Assembly (NCBI GenBank): GCA_027854065.1
Contig: JAQGEF010000011.1
Coordinates: 1-64,000 of the forward strand
DNA from: Polluticaenibacter yanchengensis
GTDB taxonomy: Bacteria; Bacteroidota; Bacteroidia; Chitinophagales; Chitinophagaceae
Direction of reading: 5' to 3'
Length of the DNA stretch: 64,000 nt
The notes beneath the pieces are model-generated. The model was not told where the DNA came from, did no database searches, and worked only from the letters and a program-made list of their open reading frames with translations. Within the stretch, counting starts at the first letter, position 1; the number at the start of each line of letters is the position of its first letter. The position numbers and the translations under genes were made by a program. Below are positions 27,475 to 35,924 of the stretch, piece by piece.

Positions 27475-28215
27475 ATGGCACTAAATACAACTTTCGCGCA
27501 CGATATTTTACAACCTGGCTTCACAGTTATCAACGGGATTTATTCACCGGAAGAGATCAATAATATTATCAGCCTGATTGAGGCTGCGGACAATTCTGCA
27601 GAGACATTCCGGAAAACATCGGACCTGTTTGCCATCAGGCAGTTTTTGAAAGAAGTCCCCGGCACTTATAACCTGGTATTTAACAGCAAACTTAAAGCGG
27701 TTATTCAACAACTTTTCGGCAACGATTATTTCGTTGTCAAAAGTATCTATTTTGACAAGCCGGGATCCTCCAACTGGTACGTGCCTTATCACCAGGACCT
27801 GACCATATCAGTGGATAAAAAACAATCGTTCGAGGGCTTCAGTAACTGGACGACCAAACAAAACCAATACGCAGTACAGCCGCCTATTGAAATCCTGGAG
27901 AATAATTTCACCGTCAGGATACACCTGGATGATACAGATGAAAACAACGGCGCATTAAAAGTCATCGAAAAATCTCACTTAAAAGGCATTTACCGGCCGG
28001 AAACAATTGACTGGCAAAACGAAAAGGAAACGCTTTGCAGGGTAGAAAAAGGAGGTATTATGATAATGCGGCCATTATTACTGCATCGTTCTGGCAGAAC
28101 AAACAACCATAAAAAAAGGCGGGTAATACATATTGAATTTTCAAATTCAGAATTGCCGGATGATCTCCGGTGGGCAGAAAGGATGAACGAAACGAAAGGT
28201 GCGCCCCTGGCGTAA
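27475..28215 (+). CDS. Phytanoyl-CoA dioxygenase (PhyH) family Fe(II)/2-oxoglutarate oxygenase
   Basis: 246 residues. The iron-binding H-x-D is PYHQDL (H106, D108) and the distal histidine is LLLHRSG (H204), followed by KKRRVIHIEF whose arginine may bind 2-oxoglutarate. LDDTDENNGALKVIEKSHLKG is the family's typical loop. Substrate unknown; PhyH proteins oxidise lipids, antibiotics or small metabolites. The last codons and stop are part of a strong inverted repeat. Cotranscription with the VOC gene is likely. Confidence 0.85.
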   Translation: MALNTTFAHDILQPGFTVINGIYSPEEINNIISLIEAADNSAETFRKTSDLFAIRQFLKEVPGTYNLVFNSKLKAVIQQLFGNDYFVVKSIYFDKPGSSNWYVPYHQDLTISVDKKQSFEGFSNWTTKQNQYAVQPPIEILENNFTVRIHLDDTDENNGALKVIEKSHLKGIYRPETIDWQNEKETLCRVEKGGIMIMRPLLLHRSGRTNNHKKRRVIHIEFSNSELPDDLRWAERMNETKGAPLA

Positions 28216-28240
28216 GCAATAGCCACCAATAACGCCAGGG
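28205..28240. terminator. Hairpin overlapping the PhyH stop codon
   Basis: Perfect 9-bp inverted repeat CCCTGGCGT (28205-28213) and ACGCCAGGG (28232-28240), with the PhyH stop codon TAA (28213-28215) overlapping the base of the loop. It lies between convergent genes. No clear U-tract follows, so the function as terminator is uncertain. Confidence 0.45.
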
Positions 28241-28251
28241 CAGCGGGCACT

Positions 28252-29868
28252 TTATATTACTCTCGGCTTATTTACGCCATCATACTCCAATATCTCATAC
28301 TCCTTATCGTGAATATTCTTACTTAATTTGGGCAGCACCGTGTACCGGTATTTATGATGATTTAATCCCAGCTCATTAATGATCGCATTCCTTGTGTTCT
28401 TATCCGGCTCCACATTAAATAAATCTTTAGGTTTTACCTTATGGAATGCATAGTAATCCATTACAATTAACTGCAATAAGTATTCATCATTGTAAGTATC
28501 TTTTACATAGCTGTAAATACACTCATAAATATTGTTCAGCGTGTGTTTATGAAAGTCGAGTTCGTTATTGAACCGGATGCCGAGTCCGAGTAAGAAATCG
28601 AAGATGCTGTAATGTGTTGCCACATATTTTAAAGCTCTTGTTGCCCTTTTTTTATTCCAGTATATTTCCAGTGCATTCTCCAGGAGCGTTACATTATACA
28701 ATTCACCGGCACTTAAAAAATTACTTTCTATAATTTGGTAAGGTGGTTCAGGATCGAACCTGTACCCATAATTTTCATACTTATCGCGCACGGGTGTGCC
28801 TTTTAAGAACTTCAGGAACCCCAACTGCAGTTCCGGGGGAAAGAGTTTGAAGGTAGATTCAAAACTGAACTTTAAATCGTTCCAGTATTCTAAAGGCAAC
28901 CCTACAATGAGATCGAGGTGCATTTCGATGCGCTCATCCAGCTGTTTAATCACATTTGATGTCTTTTCAAAATTCTGCTTCCTGCTGACTTCGAGGTTGC
29001 TTTGCTGATTCACCGTCTGGATGCCTATTTCGAAGCGGAACAAACCTTCGGGCACTCTTTCGTTGATGAATTTTATAATATCCGGATGAACAATATCTGC
29101 TGTTATCTCAAACTGGAACACATTTCCGGGCCGGTGATTATCCAGTATAAAACTGAACAGGTCTATGGTAAAATCTTTTTTGATATTAAAGGTACGGTCC
29201 AGGAACTTTATTACTTTTCCATGCTGCATGAGGTACAGCAGGTTTTGTTTAATGGTATCGTTATCCAGGTAGCGCACTTTATTATCCAGGCTGGCCAGGC
29301 AGAACTCACATTTATATGGACAACCTCTGCTGGTTTCGATGTAGCATACTTTATTGGCGAGTTCTTCCGGCGGATCGTACTGATATGGATTGCGTCCCCA
29401 GAGTTCTTTAACATCGAACTGGACATTTTGTTTATTAAAATGAATGCTGTCGTCTGCGGTTTTGTATACCAGGTTAGGTACATTATTAATATCGGGGAAC
29501 CGGGCTACAAATGCTTCAAAAGGAATTTCGCCTTCTCCTACTATGATATAATCAACAAAATGCTGGGCAATGACCAACTCCCATTCATAGCTGACTTCCG
29601 GCCCGCCCAGTAATATTTTCGTTGCCGGGTTAAGGGCTTTTATACGTTCGCATACTGCTAATGTCTGGGTAATATTCCAGATATAGCAACTAAAACAAAC
29701 TACCTGAAAACGGGCACAATAAACGGCTACATCATCAAAATTGTTTTTAATGGTAAATTCTTTCCAATGCAGGTCTGCTTTATCTTTATTGAGATCGTAT
29801 AAAATACGGATAGCCAGGTTAAGATGGATATATTTTGCATTGAGTGTTGTCAACAGTATTTGAGGCAT
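28252..29868 (-). CDS. B12-binding-domain radical SAM protein (DUF4080-type)
   Basis: 538 residues. N-terminal ~150 residues resemble the cobalamin-binding Rossmann domain (QILLTTLNAKYIHLNLAI, ILLGGPEVSYEWE, YIIVGEGEIPFEAF). The radical SAM core follows with ETSRGCPYKCEFC (C183, C187, C190 for the iron-sulfur cluster). The remaining C-terminal region matches, as I recall it, DUF4080-type proteins. Reaction unknown; relatives act in methylation or hopanoid/lipid chemistry. It is transcribed alone, with a repeat element upstream of its start. Confidence 0.85.
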   Translation of the reverse strand: MPQILLTTLNAKYIHLNLAIRILYDLNKDKADLHWKEFTIKNNFDDVAVYCARFQVVCFSCYIWNITQTLAVCERIKALNPATKILLGGPEVSYEWELVIAQHFVDYIIVGEGEIPFEAFVARFPDINNVPNLVYKTADDSIHFNKQNVQFDVKELWGRNPYQYDPPEELANKVCYIETSRGCPYKCEFCLASLDNKVRYLDNDTIKQNLLYLMQHGKVIKFLDRTFNIKKDFTIDLFSFILDNHRPGNVFQFEITADIVHPDIIKFINERVPEGLFRFEIGIQTVNQQSNLEVSRKQNFEKTSNVIKQLDERIEMHLDLIVGLPLEYWNDLKFSFESTFKLFPPELQLGFLKFLKGTPVRDKYENYGYRFDPEPPYQIIESNFLSAGELYNVTLLENALEIYWNKKRATRALKYVATHYSIFDFLLGLGIRFNNELDFHKHTLNNIYECIYSYVKDTYNDEYLLQLIVMDYYAFHKVKPKDLFNVEPDKNTRNAIINELGLNHHKYRYTVLPKLSKNIHDKEYEILEYDGVNKPRVI

Positions 29869-30059
29869 GGTGCAAATTTAGCAGATAGTTATTGAAATGT
29901 TGTAAGGAATGGCTGAAACTTGTTTAGCCTGATGACAGGTTTGGGACAATTAAGTGAGCGGCTATAATTTGTACGGGTTTATGAAAACGAACGATTGTAT
30001 TCTACCTGGTCTTATTTACTGATCGCTGCTGCTATATGCTGATGAGCGCAACTGATGAT

Positions 30060-30206
30060 GAATGGCTGCAGGATGCAGTGGGCAGCCGCCTTAGCGGCTG
30101 GTGCCCGCCCGCATACACTTTGAATACCAATGGCAGCTAATGGCGGGCACGGCACCCCACAGCAGCCTGGACCAATGCCGGGCCTTGTAGTGAAGCTGAC
30201 AGCCCC
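30060..30206 (+). repeat. Intergenic hairpin repeat, copy 1
   Basis: Begins GAATGGCTGCAGGATGCAG and ends CTGACAGCCCC, the end signatures shared with four other copies. Internal perfect stems: CAGCCGC/GCGGCTG near 30082-30100, and GTGCCCGCC (30101-30109) with GGCGGGCAC (30142-30150). It lacks the 20-base core of copies 2, 4 and 5. Confidence 0.65.
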
Positions 30207-30212
30207 AAAATA

Positions 30213-30246
30213 AAAAAAGCAATTACCGTGACCGATAACTGCTTAT
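30213..30246 (-). terminator. Possible terminator of the PorP/SprF gene
   Basis: AAAGCA near 30217 pairs with TGCTTA near 30239-30244, with a partly paired interior (ATTACCG/CCGATAAC), and the minus strand is followed by a T-rich run. Weak, but correctly placed after the gene ending at 30268. Confidence 0.4.
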
Positions 30247-30267
30247 TGTGTATTTAGAAAAACAAAT

Positions 30268-31278
30268 TTACCATAGATTACGTGGACAGGTATCGCCCCA
30301 TTTGTTGCCTAACAAAAAGCCAATTACAAATTCATGTGTGCCTTTTGTATAATTCTGCAACTTAGAAGTGGTGTAATCGTAAGAGTAACCAATGTTAATG
30401 GTACTGTTGATATTGACCCCTACCATAGCGGTAATGCCATCGCCAATGCGGTAACCGCCTCCTACCCAAAGTAAATCCCTGTACTGCAATTTAGCATTCA
30501 GATCCACACCTACGGGCAAAGGATCGACATAACGTACCACAACAGACGGGATAACATTGAAATCTTCACCTGCATTGAAACGATAACCTGCGGTAGCAAA
30601 AATATGCGGGAATGCTTTTTTCTTAATGCCGAGTTGACCATCGACAAAGCTTAAGCCCTGTGGGATGACCTGCATGGCGGACACGCCGCCGAAGAAATTA
30701 GAACCATACAACCACACGCCTATATTGATATCCGGCTGCATTTTATTGACCTGGTCGCTATTGGCCACAACAGGGTCCAGTGGATTATCGAATATTAATT
30801 TGGAAGTATTTAGCGTATTATTGGTAAAGCCAATAGAGGCGCCCATGGACATACTTAACTTTGGAGACAACCCCATATGATAAGCATAGGTGCCGTAAGC
30901 AGAAAAACGCTTTAACGGGCCTGTCTGGTCATTGATGACCTGTACACCCCAGCCATGATGGGGATCTGCAGACTGGTATTCTTCCCAATAAGCACGGCCA
31001 CGGGGATTTGAACCGGAGGGCTCAAATGTACTCGTAGTGGTACGGGAATCATCTTTACCGATGGAGCCGTGGATGGTGGCATAGGTGGTTACAGGCGCAT
31101 CCTGCAAACCTACCCACTGATGCCTGTGACTGATTTTTACATCGGTATAACTTTCAATACCTGCAACAGCAGGATTGATAATATAATTGTTTAGTATGTA
31201 TTGAGTATAATGTGGTCGTTGCTGTGCTGAAGCCATCATCGACAATCCAATTCCCAAAAACGTTAGCACTTTTCTCAT
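30268..31278 (-). CDS. PorP/SprF family type IX secretion membrane protein
   Basis: 336 residues with signal peptide ending MMASAQQ. The family start RPHYTQYILNNYIINPAVAGIESYTDVKISHRHQW is diagnostic of PorP/SprF. Further barrel-type strands include GVWLYGSNFFGGVSAMQVIPQ, FPHIFATAGYRFN and TINIGYSYDYTTSKLQNYT with TKGTHEFVIGFLLG at the C-terminus. PorP/SprF proteins are outer-membrane partners of T9SS/gliding adhesins. Here the gene is alone, without a following large adhesin gene. Confidence 0.92.
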   Translation of the reverse strand: MRKVLTFLGIGLSMMASAQQRPHYTQYILNNYIINPAVAGIESYTDVKISHRHQWVGLQDAPVTTYATIHGSIGKDDSRTTTSTFEPSGSNPRGRAYWEEYQSADPHHGWGVQVINDQTGPLKRFSAYGTYAYHMGLSPKLSMSMGASIGFTNNTLNTSKLIFDNPLDPVVANSDQVNKMQPDINIGVWLYGSNFFGGVSAMQVIPQGLSFVDGQLGIKKKAFPHIFATAGYRFNAGEDFNVIPSVVVRYVDPLPVGVDLNAKLQYRDLLWVGGGYRIGDGITAMVGVNINSTINIGYSYDYTTSKLQNYTKGTHEFVIGFLLGNKWGDTCPRNLW

Positions 31279-31283
31279 ATCTC

Positions 31284-31314
31284 CAAAAATAATAAATATT
31301 TGTTAACAAGTCAA
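31284..31314 (-). promoter_or_regulatory. Promoter of the PorP/SprF gene
   Basis: On the minus strand TTG (31314-31312), a 20-base spacer and TATTTTTG (31291-31284), a good match to TTG-N19-21-TAnnTTTG. The -7 box ends only 5 bases before the ATG at 31278, implying a very short or leaderless mRNA. Confidence 0.6.
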
Positions 31315-31953
31315 TCGGATACGAAAATCCTAAAAAAATTGGGGGTTTTCCACCATCGGGCCTACGTTTATTTGTGCAAACGTTATCAAAAACACCGTTG
31401 CCAGAGCGTTTAGAGGGATTTAAAAACGGATTTTTTGCTGCGTAAATACTTAAATACCGCGGGAGATTTAATTTTAGCGCTGATAGTTTGAAACTTAAAC
31501 ATTCAACAATTATTTTGACCGCAACAAAGAATCGCCTTTTAATCTCTGAACGAAGTGAAAGCAACATAACCAGAGTTTGGGATAAGTCTTTCATTTATAG
31601 TACCGTTCAATGGGTCTGTCACAACAAGCGTACTAGGTAGAATACAACCATTAAAAATATTGCAATTGTAGAGAAAAGTTATTTAGTAAGGTTCTATGTT
31701 TTTAAGCTTCATTTAATCATCAATGATTAGGGTAAAATCATGTTATTTTATTTAAACAATGCGAATGTGGACGATAGTAACGCTATAGCGATCAATAAAT
31801 TACAGCAGTATGGAGGAATATGAAATCCAAAACGTTAAGCAATGACAAAAGGCTATTGTTACACAACAATTCTGTAAGAGAAACCGTTAATGATGAACTT
31901 AAAAACATTTGCCACATGGAGCATACAAGAGCTTGAACAGCTTTTTGCTAAGT
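31315..31953. other. Long intergenic region with repeat and transposase remnant
   Basis: No intact gene. It holds the short dispersed word near 31512-31534 and the transposase fragment at 31820-31936. The rest is AT-rich and unrecognised. Confidence 0.5.
31820..31936 (+). pseudogene. Remnant of an IS982-type transposase C-terminus
   Basis: A 38-codon stretch, ATG to TGA, translates as MKSKTLSNDKRLLLHNNSV then RETVNDELKNICHMEHTRA. The core ETVNDELKNICHMEHTR strongly resembles the conserved ETVNDQLKNI.QIEHTRHRS near the end of IS982-family transposases, as I recall it. The rest of the gene and the inverted repeats are missing, so it is a decayed fragment. Confidence 0.6.
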
Positions 31954-32496
31954 TTAATGGGTGTTATATGTATTAGAAGGTTCATTTAACACCCTCAAAC
32001 TTTCATCATCAAAACAAACCAATATCACTTGCCCAGGAAGATCATGAGTTTTCAGAAAATCATAGATTGTTTTAATGGCAATGCCTGCTGCACGATCTTT
32101 GGGAAATTTATAAATGCCGGTACTAATACCCGGAAAAGCAATGGAGTGACACCCGTTTTCAGCAGCTAACTTCATTGAATTTGAATAACAATTTGCCAGC
32201 TTTTCGTCCTCATTGTTGTTCCCGTTATTCCAAACCGGCCCTACTGTATGAATAACAAATTTTGCATCCAGCTTACCGGCCGAAGTTATGACGGCTTCAC
32301 CAACTTTACAACCACCCTGCCTTGCGACTATTTTCCTGCATGCTTCCAATATTTCTGTTCCCCCGGCACGGTGAATGGCTCCGTCTACTCCACCACCACC
32401 TAACAGGGAAGTATTTGCTGCGTTTACAATAGCATCAGCCTGGATTTTAGTGATATCGCCTTTAATAATTCGTATGCGTGAAGTGATTGTTTCCAT
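31954..32496 (-). CDS. ymdB: Macro-domain protein, O-acetyl-ADP-ribose deacetylase-like
   Basis: 180 residues. [39 protein letters not shown] is the ADP-ribose-binding signature. Further segments are [22 protein letters not shown] and [20 protein letters not shown]. It hydrolyses O-acetyl-ADP-ribose, and relatives reverse ADP-ribosylation or regulate RNase III in E. coli. Cytoplasmic, stand-alone. Confidence 0.92.
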   Translation of the reverse strand: METITSRIRIIKGDITKIQADAIVNAANTSLLGGGGVDGAIHRAGGTEILEACRKIVARQGGCKVGEAVITSAGKLDAKFVIHTVGPVWNNGNNNEDEKLANCYSNSMKLAAENGCHSIAFPGISTGIYKFPKDRAAGIAIKTIYDFLKTHDLPGQVILVCFDDESLRVLNEPSNTYNTH

Positions 32497-32562
32497 ATTA
32501 AGAATGCTTCATCTGCTAATTTACGAAATAATGTTATTTCCTGAGTTTTAAAGTACCGGCAC

Positions 32563-32594
32563 AAAAAAACCGGAAGTTTGACTTCCGGTTTTTT
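32563..32594. terminator. Rho-independent terminator downstream of rplT
   Basis: AAAAAAACCGGAAGT (32563-32577), loop TTG, ACTTCCGGTTTTTT (32581-32594): a perfect stem with A and T tails. It lies 22 bases after the rplT stop and also faces the macro-domain gene. Confidence 0.85.
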
Positions 32595-32615
32595 AATATT
32601 GTTTGTGCGGCAAAA

Positions 32616-32960
32616 TTATTTTACGCTATCAACCAATTTTTTGAAACTTTCAGGCTCACTGTAGGCCAGATCAGCTAATACTTTACGGTCTAAAGTAATA
32701 CCTTTTTTGTTTAGCTTATCCATGAAAACGCTGTAAGTTAAACCTTCAGCACGAACTGCCGCATTAATACGGGCAATCCATAATGTACGGTATTCGCGTT
32801 TTTTTAGTTTACGACCTACATAACTGTAAGTTAAACCTTTTTCAACAACGTTTTTGGCAACGGTGTATACATTTTTACGTTTACCGTAGAAACCTTTCGC
32901 CTGGTCTAAGACTCTTTTACGACGGGCACGACTTGCAACGGCATTTTTTGAACGTGGCAT
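32616..32960 (-). CDS. rplT: 50S ribosomal protein L20
   Basis: 114 residues. [20 protein letters not shown] and [19 protein letters not shown], then [20 protein letters not shown] are diagnostic of L20. L20 is an early assembly protein of the 50S subunit. It is 72 bp after rpmI, same strand. Codon use is typical of a highly expressed gene. Confidence 0.98.
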   Translation of the reverse strand: MPRSKNAVASRARRKRVLDQAKGFYGKRKNVYTVAKNVVEKGLTYSYVGRKLKKREYRTLWIARINAAVRAEGLTYSVFMDKLNKKGITLDRKVLADLAYSEPESFKKLVDSVK

Positions 32961-33032
32961 ATCTTAAAATTTAAAGATTGTTAGAAATTACTTTTAAAAA
33001 TCAAATAAAGAAACATTGCTGTTTCCTTCAAA

Positions 33033-33230
33033 TTAACGAAGACGTAATAAACGCTTAACGAATGGTGTGTTAGCAGCTGCTACTTTACCATCTACACGAA
33101 GGTGACGTTTACGTTTTGTACTTTTCTTAGTTAAGATGTGACGTTTGAAGCTTTTTTGGTAAGTAATTTCACCAGTACCAGTTACTTTAAAACGTTTTTT
33201 TGCGCTTGAGTTAGTTTTAACTTTTGGCAT
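33033..33230 (-). CDS. rpmI: 50S ribosomal protein L35
   Basis: 65 residues: [20 protein letters not shown] and [18 protein letters not shown] are diagnostic of L35. It is followed by rplT. Unusually for bacteria, infC is not directly upstream; the next leftward gene is a glycosyltransferase and the pair has its own promoter. Confidence 0.97.
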   Translation of the reverse strand: MPKVKTNSSAKKRFKVTGTGEITYQKSFKRHILTKKSTKRKRHLRVDGKVAAANTPFVKRLLRLR

Positions 33231-33336
33231 TTTAAAAACAAATTAAAAAATGATGCCCGAGGGGCGGTTTTACACCATGTAAAACACTTATGGAGCCTTG
33301 AGAGCAATGTTCCGGATACAGTCATCCTGTAATCGG
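33231..33336 (-). promoter_or_regulatory. Structured 5' leader of rpmI-rplT
   Basis: The ~105-nt leader contains a stem-loop at 33312-33336 (TACAG/CTGTA plus an outer CCG/CGG) and a perfect 8-bp hairpin GTTTTACA/TGTAAAAC at 33267-33285, then GCCC/GGGC near 33255-33265 close to the start codon. Such leaders often bind the encoded protein (L20 autoregulation), but this specific one is a prediction. Confidence 0.5.
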
Positions 33337-33340
33337 GGTG

Positions 33341-33370
33341 CAAAAGTATGGAATATATACTAATTTACAA
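33341..33370 (-). promoter_or_regulatory. Promoter of rpmI-rplT
   Basis: On the minus strand TTG (33370-33368), 19-base spacer, TACTTTTG (33348-33341): an exact match to TTG-N19-TAnnTTTG. It sits just after the upstream glycosyltransferase stop and gives a ~100-nt leader. Confidence 0.75.
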
Positions 33371-33372
33371 AA

Positions 33373-34458
33373 TTATTTAAGCACCGTTTCTTCAAGCCAG
33401 TTAAGATATTTGTTCACCACTGCTTCATCAGCATAATTGTCTGATACAAACTTATTAAGTGCTTGCGCATATGCTTTTCTTAGCGAATCATTCCTGAACA
33501 GTTCATCTAATTTCGCGACCATTTCCTCATGATTTCCGGGATGAAAGGTTACACCGCGTTCCCCGTTCTTAATGACATTTCCACAATAACCAACATCGGA
33601 TGTAGCTACCGCAAGGTTAGCCATACCGTATTCCAATAACGTAACAGGAAAGCCTTCAAAACTGGAACTTAAAACACCAATATCTGCCTGGCGAAGAATA
33701 TATGCTGTATCAAACCTGGCGCCATAAATGAAAACACTGTTTTCCAATTGATGTTCTTTTATAAAATCTTTTAGCCTATTGGAATAATCGTCTTCAAAAT
33801 CCCGGCCAATCAAATGCAACGTCCAGCCACCGGCTACTGCCTGTGAATCATTAAATGCTTTCAACATGGCAATATGATTTTTAGGGTCTTTTAAATTAGC
33901 CAACTGAACGATCCGTTTACCAGGTACTCCCATCAACTGCGTACCAGATGCAGGGGCTACATAATCCGTTGAAACAAAATTGGGCAAATAAATAATATTC
34001 TTACAGGCCAGGTTCTTTAACCCCCATTCTTTTAATTCCTCGTTACAGGCTACTACACCGGTAAAAAAACGGGCCGCAAATTGCAGCGTCAGGTTTTTCT
34101 TTTTATCATGTTTTGCCCTGTTACCATGATGATCATGCCATACCACTTTTATTTTGGGATAAATCCATTTAAACATGGCAGCGTATAAAGCAGATGTACC
34201 GTGGGCATGGATCACATCTATTTTATGCTGTTTAACAAATCTTTTCAGGCGCTTCAGACTGGCAAAATCAAATGTGCCGGATTTTTGCGTAAAAAAATAG
34301 TGAACATCTTCATTTATCTGAGCTTTCAGAGGCCCTTCTACCCTTGTGGTGGACAATGCCGAAAATCCTTTTTTCTTAGCTATGATATTAGCGTAATTAA
34401 CAGCCATTTTTTCGGCACCACCGGCATTTAAAGAATCAATTATTTGAAGTATGCGCAT
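33373..34458 (-). CDS. Glycosyltransferase family 4
   Basis: 361 residues. RILQIIDSLNAGGAEKMAVNYANI is the classic GT4 N-terminus (G-GAE). The C-terminal domain has VQLANLKDPKNHIAMLKAF, LHLIGRDFEDDY and the E-x7-E-like VLSSSFEGFPVTLLEYGMA. It probably adds a hexose in exopolysaccharide or glycoconjugate synthesis. It stands alone in front of rpmI. Confidence 0.88.
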   Translation of the reverse strand: MRILQIIDSLNAGGAEKMAVNYANIIAKKKGFSALSTTRVEGPLKAQINEDVHYFFTQKSGTFDFASLKRLKRFVKQHKIDVIHAHGTSALYAAMFKWIYPKIKVVWHDHHGNRAKHDKKKNLTLQFAARFFTGVVACNEELKEWGLKNLACKNIIYLPNFVSTDYVAPASGTQLMGVPGKRIVQLANLKDPKNHIAMLKAFNDSQAVAGGWTLHLIGRDFEDDYSNRLKDFIKEHQLENSVFIYGARFDTAYILRQADIGVLSSSFEGFPVTLLEYGMANLAVATSDVGYCGNVIKNGERGVTFHPGNHEEMVAKLDELFRNDSLRKAYAQALNKFVSDNYADEAVVNKYLNWLEETVLK

Positions 34459-34581
34459 TGTCTATTATTTCAAGGATATTTCTGATGGCAGCAAAAATAA
34501 AAGATAAAGTCTGTTTACCATACAAAATAGGCTATTAAAACAATAACAATTCATAACTTTAATATAGAAAGCTTATACTGT

Positions 34582-35145
34582 ATGAGAAAAATCTTATTGA
34601 CCGTTATCACTTCCCTATGCTTTTTACTTACTTTTAGCCAGGTCACAGAGCGGATTGCTGACAAGAATACCATTCCGGACATCATTCCTGACAATGACGC
34701 CACAATCTTTATTGTTGTAAGACACGGCGAAAAAATGGACGATAGCAAAGACCCACACCTGGACAGCAATGGCATAAAAAGAGCACAGACCTTACAACTT
34801 ATACTTAGCAAGATTGCTCTCCAAAATATTTACGCTACACCTTATAACCGGACAAAGGAAACTGTAAAGCCAACTGCTGACAGTAAAAATCAACAAGTTC
34901 AGGAATATTCACCAAAAATGCCTTTCAGGGATCTGGCTGATAGTCTGCTGTCAGCAAACAAAGGAAAAAAGGCATTGATAGCCGGGCATTCCAATACCGT
35001 TCCTGCTATTGTGAAAGCATTAGGCAAGTCAGACATGGAAATAACCATCACCGAAGATAGTTTCGATCATCTTTATATTATTATCATACCAAAGAAAGGA
35101 ACACCTGTCATCAAAAGCTTTAAATACGGACAGGAAACTTCTTAA
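34582..35145 (+). CDS. Secreted histidine phosphatase superfamily protein
   Basis: 187 residues. Signal peptide MRKILLTVITSLCFLLTFSQ. The phosphatase motif is FIVVRHGEKMDD (catalytic His in R-H-G), with a second ALIAGHSNTVPAIV. Possible phosphatase or a phosphoglycerate-mutase-like fold in the periplasm. Substrate unknown. It precedes the two-component genes by 56 bp. Confidence 0.85.
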   Translation: MRKILLTVITSLCFLLTFSQVTERIADKNTIPDIIPDNDATIFIVVRHGEKMDDSKDPHLDSNGIKRAQTLQLILSKIALQNIYATPYNRTKETVKPTADSKNQQVQEYSPKMPFRDLADSLLSANKGKKALIAGHSNTVPAIVKALGKSDMEITITEDSFDHLYIIIIPKKGTPVIKSFKYGQETS

Positions 35146-35174
35146 TTATCTGCCATAATAATTGATAAAATAAT

Positions 35175-35182
35175 TATATTTG
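35175..35182 (+). promoter_or_regulatory. Possible -7 box before the LytTR gene
   Basis: TATATTTG matches TAnnTTTG, 20 bases before the ATG at 35202. No TTG lies at a suitable distance, so only a weak promoter call. Confidence 0.35.
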
Positions 35183-35201
35183 ATTATAACCAAACAAGTG
35201 T

Positions 35202-35918
35202 ATGCTTCCCCATAAACTAAAGTACGTTGTGATAGATGATAATGAGCTTGATATATTGTTGATGAACTTTCATTTATCAAACTTCAGCTGGCTGGAAAGC
35301 CACGGAAACTTTACAAATGCTAATGACGCGCTAACAGCAATGGAAATACTGAAACCGGAGATCGTATTTACGGATATTGAAATGCCTGAACTAAACGGAT
35401 TAGAATTACTCCAAAAAATTAAAGCGTCCACTCCTGTTACGATCCTGACATCCTCCCACCTTCAATATGCGATAGAAGGATTCGAACTGGAAGCATTTGA
35501 CTTTATAAGCAAACCACTCAATGAACAAAGGATTAAAAACGTGGTGACCAGGATTGAAAACTTCTGGTCTCTCAAAAACAAAGCTACACAGTACGATATT
35601 TTAATAGACAATTACCAGGTAATAACCATTAAAGACGGGCATCATTATATTAAAATACAACTATCGGATATCATTTACCTGGAAGCATTGCAGGATTATA
35701 CCAAAGTAGTAACAAGGGAGCAGGAATACCTGACATTAACAACACTTACGGCATTTGTACAAAAGCTGGCCAACCCCTCCTTTTTAAGAATACACAGAAG
35801 TTATGCGGTAGCCACAACAAAAATTAAAGAGATACATAGCAATAAGGTGATTTGTGGCAATATAGAACTTCCGGTTGGAAAGACCTACAGGCAAGCAATT
35901 ACTCAACTGATGAAATAA
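35202..35918 (+). CDS. LytTR-family response regulator
   Basis: 238 residues. Receiver domain ~1-120 with phosphoacceptor Asp58 in EIVFTDIEMPELNG, the acidic DD near residues 12-13, Thr/Ser at ILTSSH and Lys in FISKPL. LytTR DNA-binding domain ~135-237: YIKIQLSDIIYLEALQDYTKVVT, LRIHRSYAVATTKIKEIHSN and IELPVGKTYRQ. Its gene is followed 6 bp later by its likely cognate kinase. Target genes unknown. Confidence 0.93.
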   Translation: MLPHKLKYVVIDDNELDILLMNFHLSNFSWLESHGNFTNANDALTAMEILKPEIVFTDIEMPELNGLELLQKIKASTPVTILTSSHLQYAIEGFELEAFDFISKPLNEQRIKNVVTRIENFWSLKNKATQYDILIDNYQVITIKDGHHYIKIQLSDIIYLEALQDYTKVVTREQEYLTLTTLTAFVQKLANPSFLRIHRSYAVATTKIKEIHSNKVICGNIELPVGKTYRQAITQLMK

Positions 35919-35924
35919 TCATTT

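Larger units (their letters stand above)
29869..30267. other. Intergenic region with repeat element
   Basis: Gap between two leftward genes. Most of it is the hairpin repeat at 30060-30206; a short terminator-like hairpin lies at 30213-30246. No ORF is credible. Confidence 0.5.

Noticed and set aside
29002..29613. 203-codon plus-strand ORF
   Set aside because: Entirely antisense to the well-supported B12-binding radical SAM gene; composition shows no protein family motifs.
31010..31030. TTTGAACC-type word resembling a tRNA T-loop
   Set aside because: Lies inside the PorP/SprF coding sequence and no cloverleaf can be formed around it.
31154..31594. 146-codon minus-strand ORF
   Set aside because: Overlaps the start of the PorP/SprF gene and its promoter; translation is random-looking.
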